This document shows positions 30,411 to 38,781 of a stretch of DNA of 64,000 nt, in pieces. The translations under genes and the position numbers were made by a program. The DNA comes from Polyangium mundeleinium (GTDB lineage Bacteria; Myxococcota_A; Polyangia; Polyangiales; Polyangiaceae), in assembly GCF_028369105.1 (NCBI RefSeq), contig NZ_JAQNDO010000001.1, positions 10,014,501-10,078,500 on the forward strand. Reading direction: 5' to 3'. Position 1 is the stretch's first letter, and every line of letters begins with the position of its first letter. The notes under the pieces are model-generated. The model did not search any database and was not told the DNA's origin. It saw only the letters and a program-made list of their open reading frames with translations.

Positions 30411-30578
30411 TCACGAAGCGCGGCGGTAGACGAGGCGGGCGAGGGTGGCGATGACGTGGGCCATTCGATCGAGCACCGCGGGATGGACCGTTTCGATGTA
30501 GCGCATGGCCTGGGCGACCTGGACGCAGGCCATCACTTCCCGCGCCGATCCGAGGGCTGTGGAGTAGCGCTGCCGTTT
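30411..30578 (-). pseudogene. C-terminal remnant of a four-helix-bundle (S23-type) protein gene
   Basis: The last 55 codons of a leftward frame read KRQRYSTALGSAREVMACVQ, then VLDRMAHVIATLARLVYRR. This matches the second half of 'four helix bundle' proteins (the S23/23S-intervening-sequence family), whose intact members are about 120-130 residues with the RYxxALGSAREVxACLxVA segment in the middle. Upstream of 30578 the similarity stops abruptly and the sequence becomes the start of a different, rightward open frame, so the N-terminal half has been lost. No start codon in the matching part is convincing. Confidence 0.6.
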
Positions 30579-30603
30579 GTGTAAGCCGTTGACCTCTGAC
30601 CCC

Positions 30604-30867
30604 ATGGTGGTTCTGGAGGGAACGGTGCGGATTCGGCCACGAATGGCGAAGGGGTCTGTGACGGTCTGGGCTGATGCAGAGAACGCGAAGGGGCGCTTCT
30701 GCGCGTGTGGGTGCGGGGGGCGGATCAAGGTGCTGCCGCAGCACTGGAAGCGGGGGATCCCAAAGTACCTGGTCCGGCACTACTTTCGGGCGCAGACGAC
30801 GGAGGAGGCTGTGGAGAGGGGGCGGCGCTCCGGGGTCGCGCGGAGGCGAACTACGTCCGGTACGTGA
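30604..30867 (+). CDS. Small protein with Cys-rich knuckle, possible HNH/homing-endonuclease fragment
   Basis: From the ATG at 30604 the frame encodes 87 residues. The core GRFCACGCGGRIKVLPQHWK, followed by RGIPKYLVRHYFR, is a C-x-C-x-C-G-G-x-I...H...GIPxY...H pattern. I associate it with the zinc knuckle found in front of HNH or intron-type endonucleases. The rest is basic. It begins where the four-helix-bundle gene is truncated, which suggests a small insertion. It could equally be a decayed fragment; expression is not assured. Confidence 0.4.
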   Translation: MVVLEGTVRIRPRMAKGSVTVWADAENAKGRFCACGCGGRIKVLPQHWKRGIPKYLVRHYFRAQTTEEAVERGRRSGVARRRTTSGT

Positions 30868-31060
30868 GCATCCGTCGGTTCGTGGCGCGAGTTCCGGCAA
30901 AAGGCTGCAAGAGCCGGAAATTTACGATGCTGAGGCGGGTTCCGCTCCGCGAGCGCACCAGTCTTCCGATATCGCCACCTCCCTCGCGCAGCATCTTCGA
31001 CAAAGTTTGACCAGGGCGTCACGTGGCTTGTCTCAGACGGCGCCGTGGTGCCGGGGACAG

Positions 31061-31966
31061 TCATGGTGCGCGCTTGAACGTGTACTTTGCGGGTTTCGCT
31101 TTGGAGGGCTGGATAAGCTCCTTAAGCTTTGCCTTGTCATCTTTTCTCGCGGTTATGCCAAACCATCGTGCAGACAAATTGTTGCCGTCACGACGAAGCA
31201 GTATAAAAGATGACTCAGGTGATTGCTTCAAGATTTCTGCACGCAACGATGGTTGAAAGCCCAGAAATGCAAGTGTCGCCTCATCGTTTGCCCGAGTTAG
31301 CTTGAAGTCGTCTCCTTCTCTGCTGAGCGTCGATGTGCGCGTCGCTAGGGCACTGCCTCTTTTTTCGGTCCACTCACAGGTTGTCTTCTTGCACGAGATC
31401 CGAAATCGATCGTCTGGTTCAAACGACTCCCAGTCACCACCCAGCGGATCGAGCGCGCGTTCCACCGTAGCCTTGTACGACGGTCTTGTAACTTCCTTGC
31501 GGCTGATCGCGTCGCCATCGCGAGTAAACCATAGTAACGCGCTGCTTTCCCAATCGAACAGCAAGCCGTCTGGACTGGCCGCCTTTAGTTGCGGCGTCCA
31601 GAGCGCATTAATGAGTACGCTATCAATATCTTTGCCTGCCCCCAAATATGAAACGCTGTTCAGTACCTTCGAGCCTTCGGCATTGACAAATATTCGCACA
31701 TCAACAAGGACGCCCTGATTATCTTTCTCGAAGAGATCCTTTCGGATGACGGGCTCAAAGCTGCTAATTTGTTTCTGGACCGCGCTTTCGATCGCCTTGT
31801 CCTGCAAATACTTCATTACACCCAGCAGCCAGCCGGCTCGCTCTTCATTTCGTTCTTTTGTTTCCTGTGTCTGCGCAACCACGTAATCAGACGGGATCAG
31901 TGCTGCCACGAGCATAGCGAAGGAGATCCCGCGAATGAACCTACGATCACCTTGCATGGCGCTCAT
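31061..31966 (-). CDS. Secreted hypothetical protein in AT-richer DNA
   Basis: The 301-residue product opens with a signal peptide (residues about 9-31, ISFAMLVAALIPSDYVVAQ). The mature chain has strands such as GVLVDVRIFVNAEGSKVLNS (a TonB-C-like 'VxVxVxxxGxV' flavour) and CKKTTCEWTEKRG with two close Cys. It ends in a basic tail. Base composition is plainly lower in GC than neighbours (about half G+C by eye) and codons end in A/T far more often, which points to recent acquisition. No family was recognised. It is flanked by gene remnants on one side. Confidence 0.65.
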   Translation of the reverse strand: MSAMQGDRRFIRGISFAMLVAALIPSDYVVAQTQETKERNEERAGWLLGVMKYLQDKAIESAVQKQISSFEPVIRKDLFEKDNQGVLVDVRIFVNAEGSKVLNSVSYLGAGKDIDSVLINALWTPQLKAASPDGLLFDWESSALLWFTRDGDAISRKEVTRPSYKATVERALDPLGGDWESFEPDDRFRISCKKTTCEWTEKRGSALATRTSTLSREGDDFKLTRANDEATLAFLGFQPSLRAEILKQSPESSFILLRRDGNNLSARWFGITARKDDKAKLKELIQPSKAKPAKYTFKRAP

Positions 31967-32038
31967 ACTACCATACTCCGCCCGGCTGTGCCGACGCGGG
32001 TCAGGTGAACACGCTTACGTCGAGGCCCGCGGGCCTAC

Positions 32039-32254
32039 TCATCGGACGGCGCCTTTGGCCATGGTGATCAAGACGCGCGCCGCATCGCACAGCCGCTCGG
32101 GTCCTTCCGGGTCCGGCGCGCCTTCCAGCGGTTCGCATGCCCAGCAGCACAGTCCGTCTTCCTTTCGGACGCGCCGGAGCGTTCCAATCGCTCGCCCTCG
32201 CAGCTCGACCCGATAGCCGAAGGCGATCCCTCGGAACCTCACGAGGCGACTCAC
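32039..32254 (-). CDS. Small protein translationally coupled to the gene upstream
   Basis: The 71-residue frame begins at a GTG (32254) that overlaps the stop of the preceding gene as GTGA, a typical coupling signal. That is the main reason to believe it is expressed. It is basic and contains one CCWAC cluster (GLCCWACEPLEGAPDPEGPE) that might bind metal. No family is recognised. Its job is presumably tied to the protein encoded just upstream. Confidence 0.5.
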   Translation of the reverse strand: MSRLVRFRGIAFGYRVELRGRAIGTLRRVRKEDGLCCWACEPLEGAPDPEGPERLCDAARVLITMAKGAVR

Positions 32255-32979
32255 ACGGGAACCCGCAGCTCGACGTGGGTAACGCCCTCGCGGAGAATCT
32301 CCGCCATCGGGTCCCCCGTTCTAGCCTGCACCAGCATCACGACGCCCTGCTCTTCGAGACGGACGAGCGCCGGGAGGATCATGCGCTCGTACGGAAGGTG
32401 CGGGAGCTTCTCGCGCAACCGAGCAACAGAAACCCGGCCGTCCTTGTCAGGACGCAGCCGTGAGAGCGCCAGATGGGTGACGAAGTTCGTATAGGCGGCT
32501 TCCCCCTCACGCCGGGCAGCCAACGCCTCGCGAGCCACCTCGATCGCCGCCCTCTGATACAACGGTGCCGCGAGCACGACTTCGAGAAGCAGAAACTCGC
32601 CGTGCTCGTGATCTGCGATGTTTCCGAACGAGACGCCCGTCACCTCCCGCGAACGCGGCGGAGGAACGGGCGGGAGCCGTTCGGACACGCGCGTCCCACC
32701 GAAAAAGGCGTCCGCCACAGCATTCCAGAACGACGCCCATCCAGCCTTCAACCGCAACCAGAGCGGCAGCGCCGGAGCCCCGACGATCGTATCGCGAACG
32801 GCCACGAGGGGCTTGGTAAGCGTCTGCCGATCGTGGACGACGGCGCCAGTCGGCGTGCTCGCCAGTGCAGCCATCCCGGCGCCGCCGTCCACGATCGGCG
32901 ACTCCTGCCAAACAAGCGTTGCGTCGTCCTCGTCATCCCCCGTCGGAACGGGCGTAGGTCGGTCTTGCTGGGCGAGCAT
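32251..32979 (-). CDS. Hypothetical soluble protein
   Basis: The ATG at 32979 has GGAGAT at good spacing upstream and is preferred over the codon at 33009. The 242 residues start with an acidic, disordered-looking segment (TPVPTGDDEDDATLVWQES) and continue with a hydrophobic patch (LPLWLRLKAGWASFWNAVADAFF). They end in a helical domain (YQRAAIEVAREALAARREGEAAYTNFV, KLPHLPYERMILPALVRLEEQGVVML) that looks like a winged-helix or adaptor fold. No signal peptide. Its stop overlaps the next small gene (GTGA). Confidence 0.6.
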   Translation of the reverse strand: MLAQQDRPTPVPTGDDEDDATLVWQESPIVDGGAGMAALASTPTGAVVHDRQTLTKPLVAVRDTIVGAPALPLWLRLKAGWASFWNAVADAFFGGTRVSERLPPVPPPRSREVTGVSFGNIADHEHGEFLLLEVVLAAPLYQRAAIEVAREALAARREGEAAYTNFVTHLALSRLRPDKDGRVSVARLREKLPHLPYERMILPALVRLEEQGVVMLVQARTGDPMAEILREGVTHVELRVPV

Positions 32980-33009
32980 GACGCGATCTCCTTCCGAATG
33001 AAGGCTCAT

Positions 33010-33526
33010 CGCCCGAGGACGAGGCGTGCGCGCACCATTCCGCTTTCACGCAGACCTGGCCATTACCATGACGCAGTCAGGCGCGCGCCCGCGCCCCGTC
33101 CCCGAGCGACGAGCAACGGAAAAACCTCCCCCTCCCGGGCCGATCGCGGGTGCCTTTCCTGACCAGGCGCGCGAGCAGGCGTCCCAAGCCGAAACCGGCC
33201 CGGGAAGGGTGAGGCTGGGGGTCGTTTTATGCCCAGACGCCCCCAGCGAGCCCGCCTGCACAAAAGCGCATGCAGGCTCGCTGCGAGCGTCGAGGTTCCA
33301 TCGCCCCTCACATGGATATTGGCCGCACGCCGATCGCGGTGACAGCGAAGCGCGAGATTTTTCTGGCGAGACCCGGCGACCTACTCGATCGAGACTCCTG
33401 TCCGACCGACGGCCGCAGGCGCGCTCGACCTTCGTTGCCCCCGGGCAAACATCTCCGGGCCGCGCACGCCAGCTTTCGACCTCGACGCCCTTCCCAGGAC
33501 AAACCTGTTGAGCTACCTTCGCGGGC
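33010..33526. other. Intergenic stretch without a convincing gene; one imperfect hairpin
   Basis: About 500 bp with no frame that looks like protein. An imperfect inverted repeat spans 33244-33283 (ccagcgagcc...tgca, loop, tgca...ggctcgctgg-like right arm) with a 4-nt bulge and no U-tract. Promoter elements for the flanking genes could not be picked out. Confidence 0.4.
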
Positions 33527-33733
33527 GTGGACTTTCGCCTCGACGCTACCTCGCTGCGCCTGGTGTGGACCGTCTTTCCAGGCGTGGAGCTTGTTGCCTA
33601 CCAGATCGGAGGAGCGGTCGCGGTCTTCTACATGCTCCGTCCGTGCGACGTTCCGATCCGGACGTGGAACCTCGCCGAGGTTCTCGCCAAGCGCGATGCC
33701 ACCGGGCTCGCCCTCACGGTCGGGGAGGCGTAG
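33527..33733 (+). CDS. Possible small protein
   Basis: A GTG-started frame of 68 residues has a protein-like pattern of alternating hydrophobic strands (LRLVWTVFPGVELVAYQIGG, AVFYMLRPC, WNLAEVLAKRDATG). No family or ribosome site supports it strongly, and it could be spurious. It lies between two leftward operons. Confidence 0.35.
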   Translation: MDFRLDATSLRLVWTVFPGVELVAYQIGGAVAVFYMLRPCDVPIRTWNLAEVLAKRDATGLALTVGEA

Positions 33734-33772
33734 GAGCCTCTCGGCAAAGTTCGCGATCGTATCCGTCGCGAC

Positions 33773-34924
33773 CTACTCGACGATCCAGTGCGACCTGCGG
33801 CAGCAGAACGTGATCGCGCTGCTCTTGTTCGGCGACGCGGATCCCTTCGGCACCCCGCCGGAGCTCGCGCACGTGCCGTGAACGTACTTCGCGCCGGTGA
33901 CCGCCTTGGCTCCGATGGCGCGCCCGGGGGGCAGGATGTCGGTGCACTTCTCCCCGGTCGACGCCAGGCTGGCGTTCTCGAACTCCGATGAACACGCCCC
34001 ATCGTCGTAGAGCCGAAGCGATCCCATGCACGCGCTCCCCACGGGCGCCCCGCACTCACACGCCTCGCAGCCGCGATCATCGATCGGCTCCTCGGGGTAC
34101 ATCTCGTGACGCTCGTGGTTGTAGTTGTCCGGGCACGGCTCCAGCACGCCCTGGCCGTGCACGCAGGAGAGATAATCGGGGCCGGGATCGGCCACGCAGT
34201 ACCTCTTGATCGCGCTTTCACCGCACGTGTCGTCGTTCGTGTTCGCCATGCACGCGAGCGCGCCGAGCTTCCACTCTCTCTTCGTGGTGAACGAGGGCGC
34301 GACGCTCTTCGGTGCGCAGGACTCACTCGTTGGACCAGGGAGCGCCGAGGCCCGCACGGACTGCGCGCAGAACTCACCGCCGCACGATGCACCGGCCGGG
34401 AGCGCGTTCGCGCTCGTGCACGACCCGTCCCATCCCGCGGGCCCGCTGAACGGTAGCGATGCGGCTACGCCCTCTGCACACGTTCCAGCGCGGATCTCGA
34501 TCGTCTGCGGCGGCCCGCCTTCACACGTCCCCTCCGAGGGCTCGCACGCGCACGCCTCGCACTCGGCCGGGGGCGCGATGAGCTCGTCGAAGAGGCGAAA
34601 CTTCTCGTTCGGCACGTTGCTCGGGCAGAACTTCGGGAGCGCCTCCGGTTTGTCGAACCTGACCGAGACCGGAACCTCGCTCCAGTAGCCCGCGCCGCCG
34701 CTCGGCACGGGCACGCAAGCCTCCATGCAGGTGCCCATGGACTGCGGCCCCGGGCCCGGCGCCCCTGCTTCCGGCGCTGCGTCCGGTCCGGCATCGGCGC
34801 GCATCTGCGCGAGGCATTCCTCGGTAGGAAAGAACGAGTCGGGATTGCACTCCAGAGGGACAAAAGTATCTGGCGCCGAGCAAGCCCCTACGAACAGGAG
34901 GATCCCCGCTACTTTGACATTCAT
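33773..34924 (-). CDS. Cys-rich lipoprotein of the sigma/PEGA module
   Basis: The ATG at 34924 shares its A with the stop of the upstream gene (TAATG), so the two are translationally coupled. The signal MNVKVAGILLFVGAC ends in a lipobox. The 383-residue product is rich in cysteine, with motifs CMEACVP, CEACACEPSEGTCEGG, GCEACECGAPVGSAC and a C-terminal FCCRRSHW. The spacing suggests many disulfides in an exposed, modular protein. No enzyme domain is recognised. With the PEGA/beta-barrel protein and the sigma factor upstream it forms a three-gene module. I infer a surface-exposed component whose synthesis the sigma factor may control. Confidence 0.75.
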   Translation of the reverse strand: MNVKVAGILLFVGACSAPDTFVPLECNPDSFFPTEECLAQMRADAGPDAAPEAGAPGPGPQSMGTCMEACVPVPSGGAGYWSEVPVSVRFDKPEALPKFCPSNVPNEKFRLFDELIAPPAECEACACEPSEGTCEGGPPQTIEIRAGTCAEGVAASLPFSGPAGWDGSCTSANALPAGASCGGEFCAQSVRASALPGPTSESCAPKSVAPSFTTKREWKLGALACMANTNDDTCGESAIKRYCVADPGPDYLSCVHGQGVLEPCPDNYNHERHEMYPEEPIDDRGCEACECGAPVGSACMGSLRLYDDGACSSEFENASLASTGEKCTDILPPGRAIGAKAVTGAKYVHGTCASSGGVPKGSASPNKSSAITFCCRRSHWIVE

Positions 34925-36138
34925 TAGAATTCCCATCCACCACCGAGCTGCACGCCCAACATGATCGGCGGTTGCTCGGCGATGATCGTTGGACCAACCG
35001 CAATTTTGATACCGCTTGACAACCCCAGAACATCGGCCGCGGCTTGAATCGAAAAGGATCGGGTGATCTGAACCTTCGCGCCGACGCGCCCACCACCGCC
35101 AGGCTTCACGGCGGTCACGCTTAAAGGCTTGTAGCCTTCCGGAGAGCCGTTGATGTTGATGACACCCACATGCCCGAGCACGCAGCCAAAGAACCACCGG
35201 TAGTGAGCGCACGCGCTCACGAGCCCCCCGGCCGTCATGGCGTCGATCGGCCTGCCCTCCACACCCGACGTGAGCCACGCCGCGCGCCCCTCGATGCCGA
35301 GGGACACGACCTCGTTTGGCCTCAAACTACCGCCGAGCACCGCCCCCACTGCGGGCGCCCACGTGGCCACGCCAAACACCATGACTGGCCCCGCGCTGAT
35401 CGTGCCGCCGATCCCGCTCTTCTTCTCGTCGGTTACACCACCACGGATCGGATCCCGCTTCGGCAGCTCGTCGTCGGGCGGCTCCTCGACATTCGTCGCT
35501 GGATCGAGCTGACGCCGCCGAAGAAGCCGCTCCGGCGGATCGATCGGCGCGAACGAGGGTAGCGCACGCAGAGCCAGCGTGTAACGCAACGTCCCGCCCT
35601 TGATCGCCTTGAAATCGATGACCGCGTCCTCGAATCCCTTGAGCGTCGCCCGCAGCTCGTGCTCCCCGGGCGGCACAAAAAGAATGAACCCCGTATGGCC
35701 CTCGCGATTCTTGGGCAAACCATCCAGCGTGACGCGGGAATGCGGCTCGGATACGGTCACCTCGACGCGGCAAACCTGCGAGCGCGCGACGTCATACGCC
35801 GAAAGCCAGGCGTGTCGTTCGTCGGATGAAACATCCTGTCCACGCTCGATCGCGTCGAGCAGCAGATCCGCGGCCTGGATGGGGTTGCGCAGCTCGACGA
35901 GCAGAGCCCCGAGGCGCCCGCCTACGATGGGCTCTTCCTTGATCTTGAAGGCTTCGGCGTACGCCATCGCGGCTTCGGGCAGTCTCCCCGCTGCGCGCTC
36001 CCGGTCCGCCTTTGCGACGAGCGCCGCAAACCGTGCCGCCTGCACGGCATCGTCGACCACGGGCCGGGGCGCTTCCTCTGCGAGCGCAGGCGCCCCAAGC
36101 GTGAGAATGGCGGCAATGACGATACCAGACCGTACCAT
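34924..36138 (-). CDS. PEGA-domain protein with C-terminal outer-membrane beta-barrel
   Basis: A signal peptide (MVRSGIVIAAILTLGAPALA) leads into TPR-like helices (about 30-125: FAALVAKADRERAAGRLPEA, AAMAYAEAFKIKEEP). A PEGA-type domain about 128-195 follows (VEVTVSEPHSRVTLDGLP, PPGEHELRATLKGFED), and then a proline-rich linker. The last 150 residues alternate glycine-rich strands (ISAGPVMVFGVATWAPAVGA, GGGRVGAKVQITRSFSIQAA) and end in Gly-Trp-Glu-Phe, the terminal aromatic expected of an outer-membrane barrel. Its stop overlaps the next gene's start. It lies 66 bp downstream of the sigma-factor gene. A role as an outer-membrane anchor that displays or exports the partner lipoprotein is inferred. 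Confidence 0.78.
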   Translation of the reverse strand: MVRSGIVIAAILTLGAPALAEEAPRPVVDDAVQAARFAALVAKADRERAAGRLPEAAMAYAEAFKIKEEPIVGGRLGALLVELRNPIQAADLLLDAIERGQDVSSDERHAWLSAYDVARSQVCRVEVTVSEPHSRVTLDGLPKNREGHTGFILFVPPGEHELRATLKGFEDAVIDFKAIKGGTLRYTLALRALPSFAPIDPPERLLRRRQLDPATNVEEPPDDELPKRDPIRGGVTDEKKSGIGGTISAGPVMVFGVATWAPAVGAVLGGSLRPNEVVSLGIEGRAAWLTSGVEGRPIDAMTAGGLVSACAHYRWFFGCVLGHVGVININGSPEGYKPLSVTAVKPGGGGRVGAKVQITRSFSIQAAADVLGLSSGIKIAVGPTIIAEQPPIMLGVQLGGGWEF

Positions 36139-36204
36139 GCGGGTGAGCGTACCCGACCCGGGACAAACCTGTCAAGATGGACCAGACAAACCGCCGAGGG
36201 TCGC

Positions 36205-37140
36205 TTACCGGTTGCCCTTCGGAAGGAACGACATGCCCGAGAGGTCCACCACGAACGGAGGGCGGGTCACGGTCGGCGTGCGAGGACCACGGCCGACCGA
36301 TGGCTCTTTCGCGGGCTTGACGGCAGAGCCGAGCACGGGTTCAGGGGGAACTGCCGGCGGCGTGGGCTGCGGCATCTCTTGCACCGCGGCCACGATCGGC
36401 GCGCGATACCGGAGCCCGGTACGCGCGACGGGGCGCTCCGGCCCCGGCGCGAGGAGGAGCAGACCGATGATCACGCCAAGCGCGTTCCCTGTTGGGTGAA
36501 CGTAGCCAAAGAGCTTGCGGAACCGTTCGAGGCGGAGCGCGTGGTCTTCCCCGACCAGCCACAGAAAGGGCATGAAGTTGCGGAGGTCATCGCGCGAGAG
36601 ACCGCTTTTTTTGAGGAGGAAGGTCCGGGCGCGCTCGAGCCGCTTCTTCGCCAAGGCCTCCGAGATCCCGAGCTCCGCGGCGACCTCTTGGTGCGACCTC
36701 CCCTCGATGCCGACGAGCAGGAGCACCTCGAAGAACTCGGGGGGCAACTGTGCCATGGCCTTCGCGACCTTGCGCTGGACGTCGCGCCAGTGGGCGATGC
36801 GCTCGGGGGAGGCGGCCGGGGCGGGCGTGGATTCGGCCTCGCCGTCGTCCGGCGAAAAACGCGCGTCGTAGCGTCGCTTGGCGCGGTCACGGTCGCGAGA
36901 GACGTTCGCGGCGATCCCCAGCGTCCAGGCCCGGAGATCGCCGGCCTCGGGATCGTAGTTGTCGCGGCTCTCGACGGCCGTCGTGAGGACGTCCTGCGAC
37001 TTGTCCTCGACGCCGTCGTTGTTGTTCGCCCGCTTCCGGCGCTCCCCCGCGAGGAAGCGCTCTACGTCCGCACGCAGCTCGACGAGCCGGGCGAGGAACC
37101 CAGGACGGTCCCCTGGTTTGTCCTTCGGTCGGTTGCCCAT
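36205..37140 (-). CDS. ECF-type RNA polymerase sigma factor with C-terminal membrane segment
   Basis: The N-terminal 190 residues follow the sigma-2/sigma-4 plan. AGDLRAWTLGIAANVSRDRDRAKRR stands for region 2; AMAQLPPEFFEVLLLVGIEGRSHQEVAAELGISEALAKKRLERAR is a clear region 4 helix-turn-helix. Unlike ordinary ECF factors it continues for about 110 residues, with a hydrophobic stretch (ALGVIIGLLLLA, about 219-230) and a Pro-rich tail ending FVVDLSGMSFLPKG. The membrane-like segment could tether it, acting as a built-in anti-sigma; this is inference. It stands first in the three-gene leftward module, so it probably drives its own operon. No separate anti-sigma factor is seen. Confidence 0.8.
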   Translation of the reverse strand: MGNRPKDKPGDRPGFLARLVELRADVERFLAGERRKRANNNDGVEDKSQDVLTTAVESRDNYDPEAGDLRAWTLGIAANVSRDRDRAKRRYDARFSPDDGEAESTPAPAASPERIAHWRDVQRKVAKAMAQLPPEFFEVLLLVGIEGRSHQEVAAELGISEALAKKRLERARTFLLKKSGLSRDDLRNFMPFLWLVGEDHALRLERFRKLFGYVHPTGNALGVIIGLLLLAPGPERPVARTGLRYRAPIVAAVQEMPQPTPPAVPPEPVLGSAVKPAKEPSVGRGPRTPTVTRPPFVVDLSGMSFLPKGNR

Positions 37141-37239
37141 GTCTACTATTGGCCGCAGGGCGGAAGAGGTGACAGAAAAAATTTGTCAGCCGTGTCCAAC
37201 GCCCTCCGCGCGCTCAGCTCCTTCGGTTGCCATTGACAC

Positions 37240-37600
37240 AGCCCTTCCACCACCGCGATCTCCCCTCCCAGAACCGACGCGTCTCCTCCGCCCCCCGACA
37301 CCACGCCCACCGCGCCCTCGAGCTCTCCTTCCCCCGAGCGCTCCCTCTCCCCCCGCCGCCGACATCTCCCGATTCGGCGACCCCACGCACCCCTTTTCCG
37401 ACCGATACCCATCCTCCCCGGAACCACACGCCCCCTCCCGGCACAGGCGCCACCTCCCCCCGACGATCGACATCTCTCCTTCCCGGACCGATCCCTCTCC
37501 TTTCCGCTTCGACATCGACCCCTCGTCGATCGACGCGTCTCCTTCCCCCTACCGAGACCTGTCGCCTGCCCGATCGACCTGTCGCCGTGCACGTTTCCGT
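37240..37600. repeat. C/T-rich noncoding array of degenerate CGAC-N3-TCTCC units
   Basis: About 360 bp upstream of the 37686 gene is strongly pyrimidine-biased on the plus strand. Variants of a unit recur at irregular 20-25 bp steps: ccgacgcgtctcctccg near 37274, gccgacatctcccga near 37368, atcgacatctctccttcccgg near 37466, tcgacgcgtctccttcccc near 37529. No frame is protein-like. It may be a long leader, an RNA gene or a decayed minisatellite. Confidence 0.5.
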
Positions 37601-37685
37601 CGCTGACACGTTACATCGAAAACCGAACCGTCCAGTCTCACGCCCATCTCCAAAACGGAGCCAGCCTAGGTAGGGAGAACCCACC

Positions 37686-38198
37686 ATGAACGACGATACC
37701 GTAGTCAAATACACCGGACCCGCCCTGATCGATGCGCAGCCGATCAAGGACAAGCTCGTGGACATCAAGGGCGGCGACCTGCAGGGATACAAGCGCGAAA
37801 AGCCGGGGCTCCTGGAGGTGCTCGTGGAGCTCGCCTCCGCCATTCCCAGCCACGGCGACGCAGCCGGCATCCACCCCAACACCTACGATCAGATCGTGCA
37901 GACCACCGAGGTTCTCACGCATATCCGCGCGCTGAAGCCCGCCGCGGCCAAGCTGGTCGAGATCCTGAACGAGAGCGAGGTCTATTATGAGGACCTGCGC
38001 GAGGGGCAGATCATCCGTGTCGCCAAGAACGCCCTCGATACGGCCAAGCTCGAGAACAAACCCGGTATCCTCGCGAGCTTCGAAAAGACGATGAAGTACC
38101 GCTCGCAATACGCCGAGAAGGCCGCCGCCACGCGGCGCAAAAACGAAGAGGCCAAGGGCGACGCAGAGCCCGCAGCCACGACGACCTCCCCCGCCTGA
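37686..38198 (+). CDS. Hypothetical helical protein
   Basis: The start is the ATG at 37686 with GTAGGGAGA upstream, a strong ribosome site. The 170 residues form an apparently all-helical soluble protein: LLEVLVELASAIPSHGDAAG, YDQIVQTTEVLTHIRALKPA, VEILNESEVYYEDLREGQII, PGILASFEKTMKYRSQYAEK. It ends in an Ala/Thr-rich tail. No known domain is recognised. The start is about 80 bp downstream of the C/T-rich array, which could be its leader. Confidence 0.7.
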   Translation: MNDDTVVKYTGPALIDAQPIKDKLVDIKGGDLQGYKREKPGLLEVLVELASAIPSHGDAAGIHPNTYDQIVQTTEVLTHIRALKPAAAKLVEILNESEVYYEDLREGQIIRVAKNALDTAKLENKPGILASFEKTMKYRSQYAEKAAATRRKNEEAKGDAEPAATTTSPA

Positions 38199-38284
38199 CC
38201 CGATCCGCCCGACCCCTCCCGAGGCGCTGGCAATCACAGCCGCAACATGGCCCGGCCAAGCGCTCCCGCGCTTGATTGCCGTTC

Positions 38285-38506
38285 ATGCATTCGGAGGGGC
38301 CTCGTGCGTCCACACCATTACATTCACCCCTCCGGCGTATCGCCCTCGTCCTGGGGGCGATAGCCGCTCTCGCGCCGACGCTCGCCAGCGGCTGCGGAGC
38401 TCGGGCGGGGAATGTGTGCCCATGGGTAGCGCGGACTTTCGCAAAGAGGCGGTATCCGATGTGCGTGTGGACCGGCAGAGTGCATGATGCCGAAATTGAT
38501 CGGTGA
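38285..38506 (+). CDS. Small lipoprotein
   Basis: From the ATG at 38285 a 73-residue product has a charged N-region, a hydrophobic core and a lipobox (IALVLGAIAALAPTLASGC), followed by a short mature part with two more Cys (NVCPWVARTF, YPMCVWTG). The signal is convincing; the ribosome site is weak. A TTG at 38276 is in frame. Function unknown. Confidence 0.5.
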   Translation: MHSEGPRASTPLHSPLRRIALVLGAIAALAPTLASGCGARAGNVCPWVARTFAKRRYPMCVWTGRVHDAEIDR

Positions 38507-38781
38507 CGTGAAAGACACGGTTCCGCGCGTTTTCTGTTGTCAGCCCCCGCCTGATGCCCCCACGAAATGAGAATGGCGATCGGCGTCATGCTCGACGGTA
38601 CGCCGTGGGCCATTGCGCGTCGCGAGGCTGCGCCGAGCGTCGAGAGCACTCCGAGGGCTGCGCCGTCGAGCACGACGCCCGGTAAGCGTGGCGGAGCAGG
38701 CTCACAAAACTTGCTCTTCGGCGATCTAAACCAGCATTCTCCTCGGCCAGCGGTGGCCGAGCGAGGGGGGAGGGAGAGATC

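Noticed and set aside
37240-37600. C/T-rich repeats as a CRISPR array or as coding sequence
   Set aside because: Units are degenerate and irregularly spaced without unique spacers; frames on both strands give only low-complexity Ser/Pro/Arg or Gly/Arg peptides.
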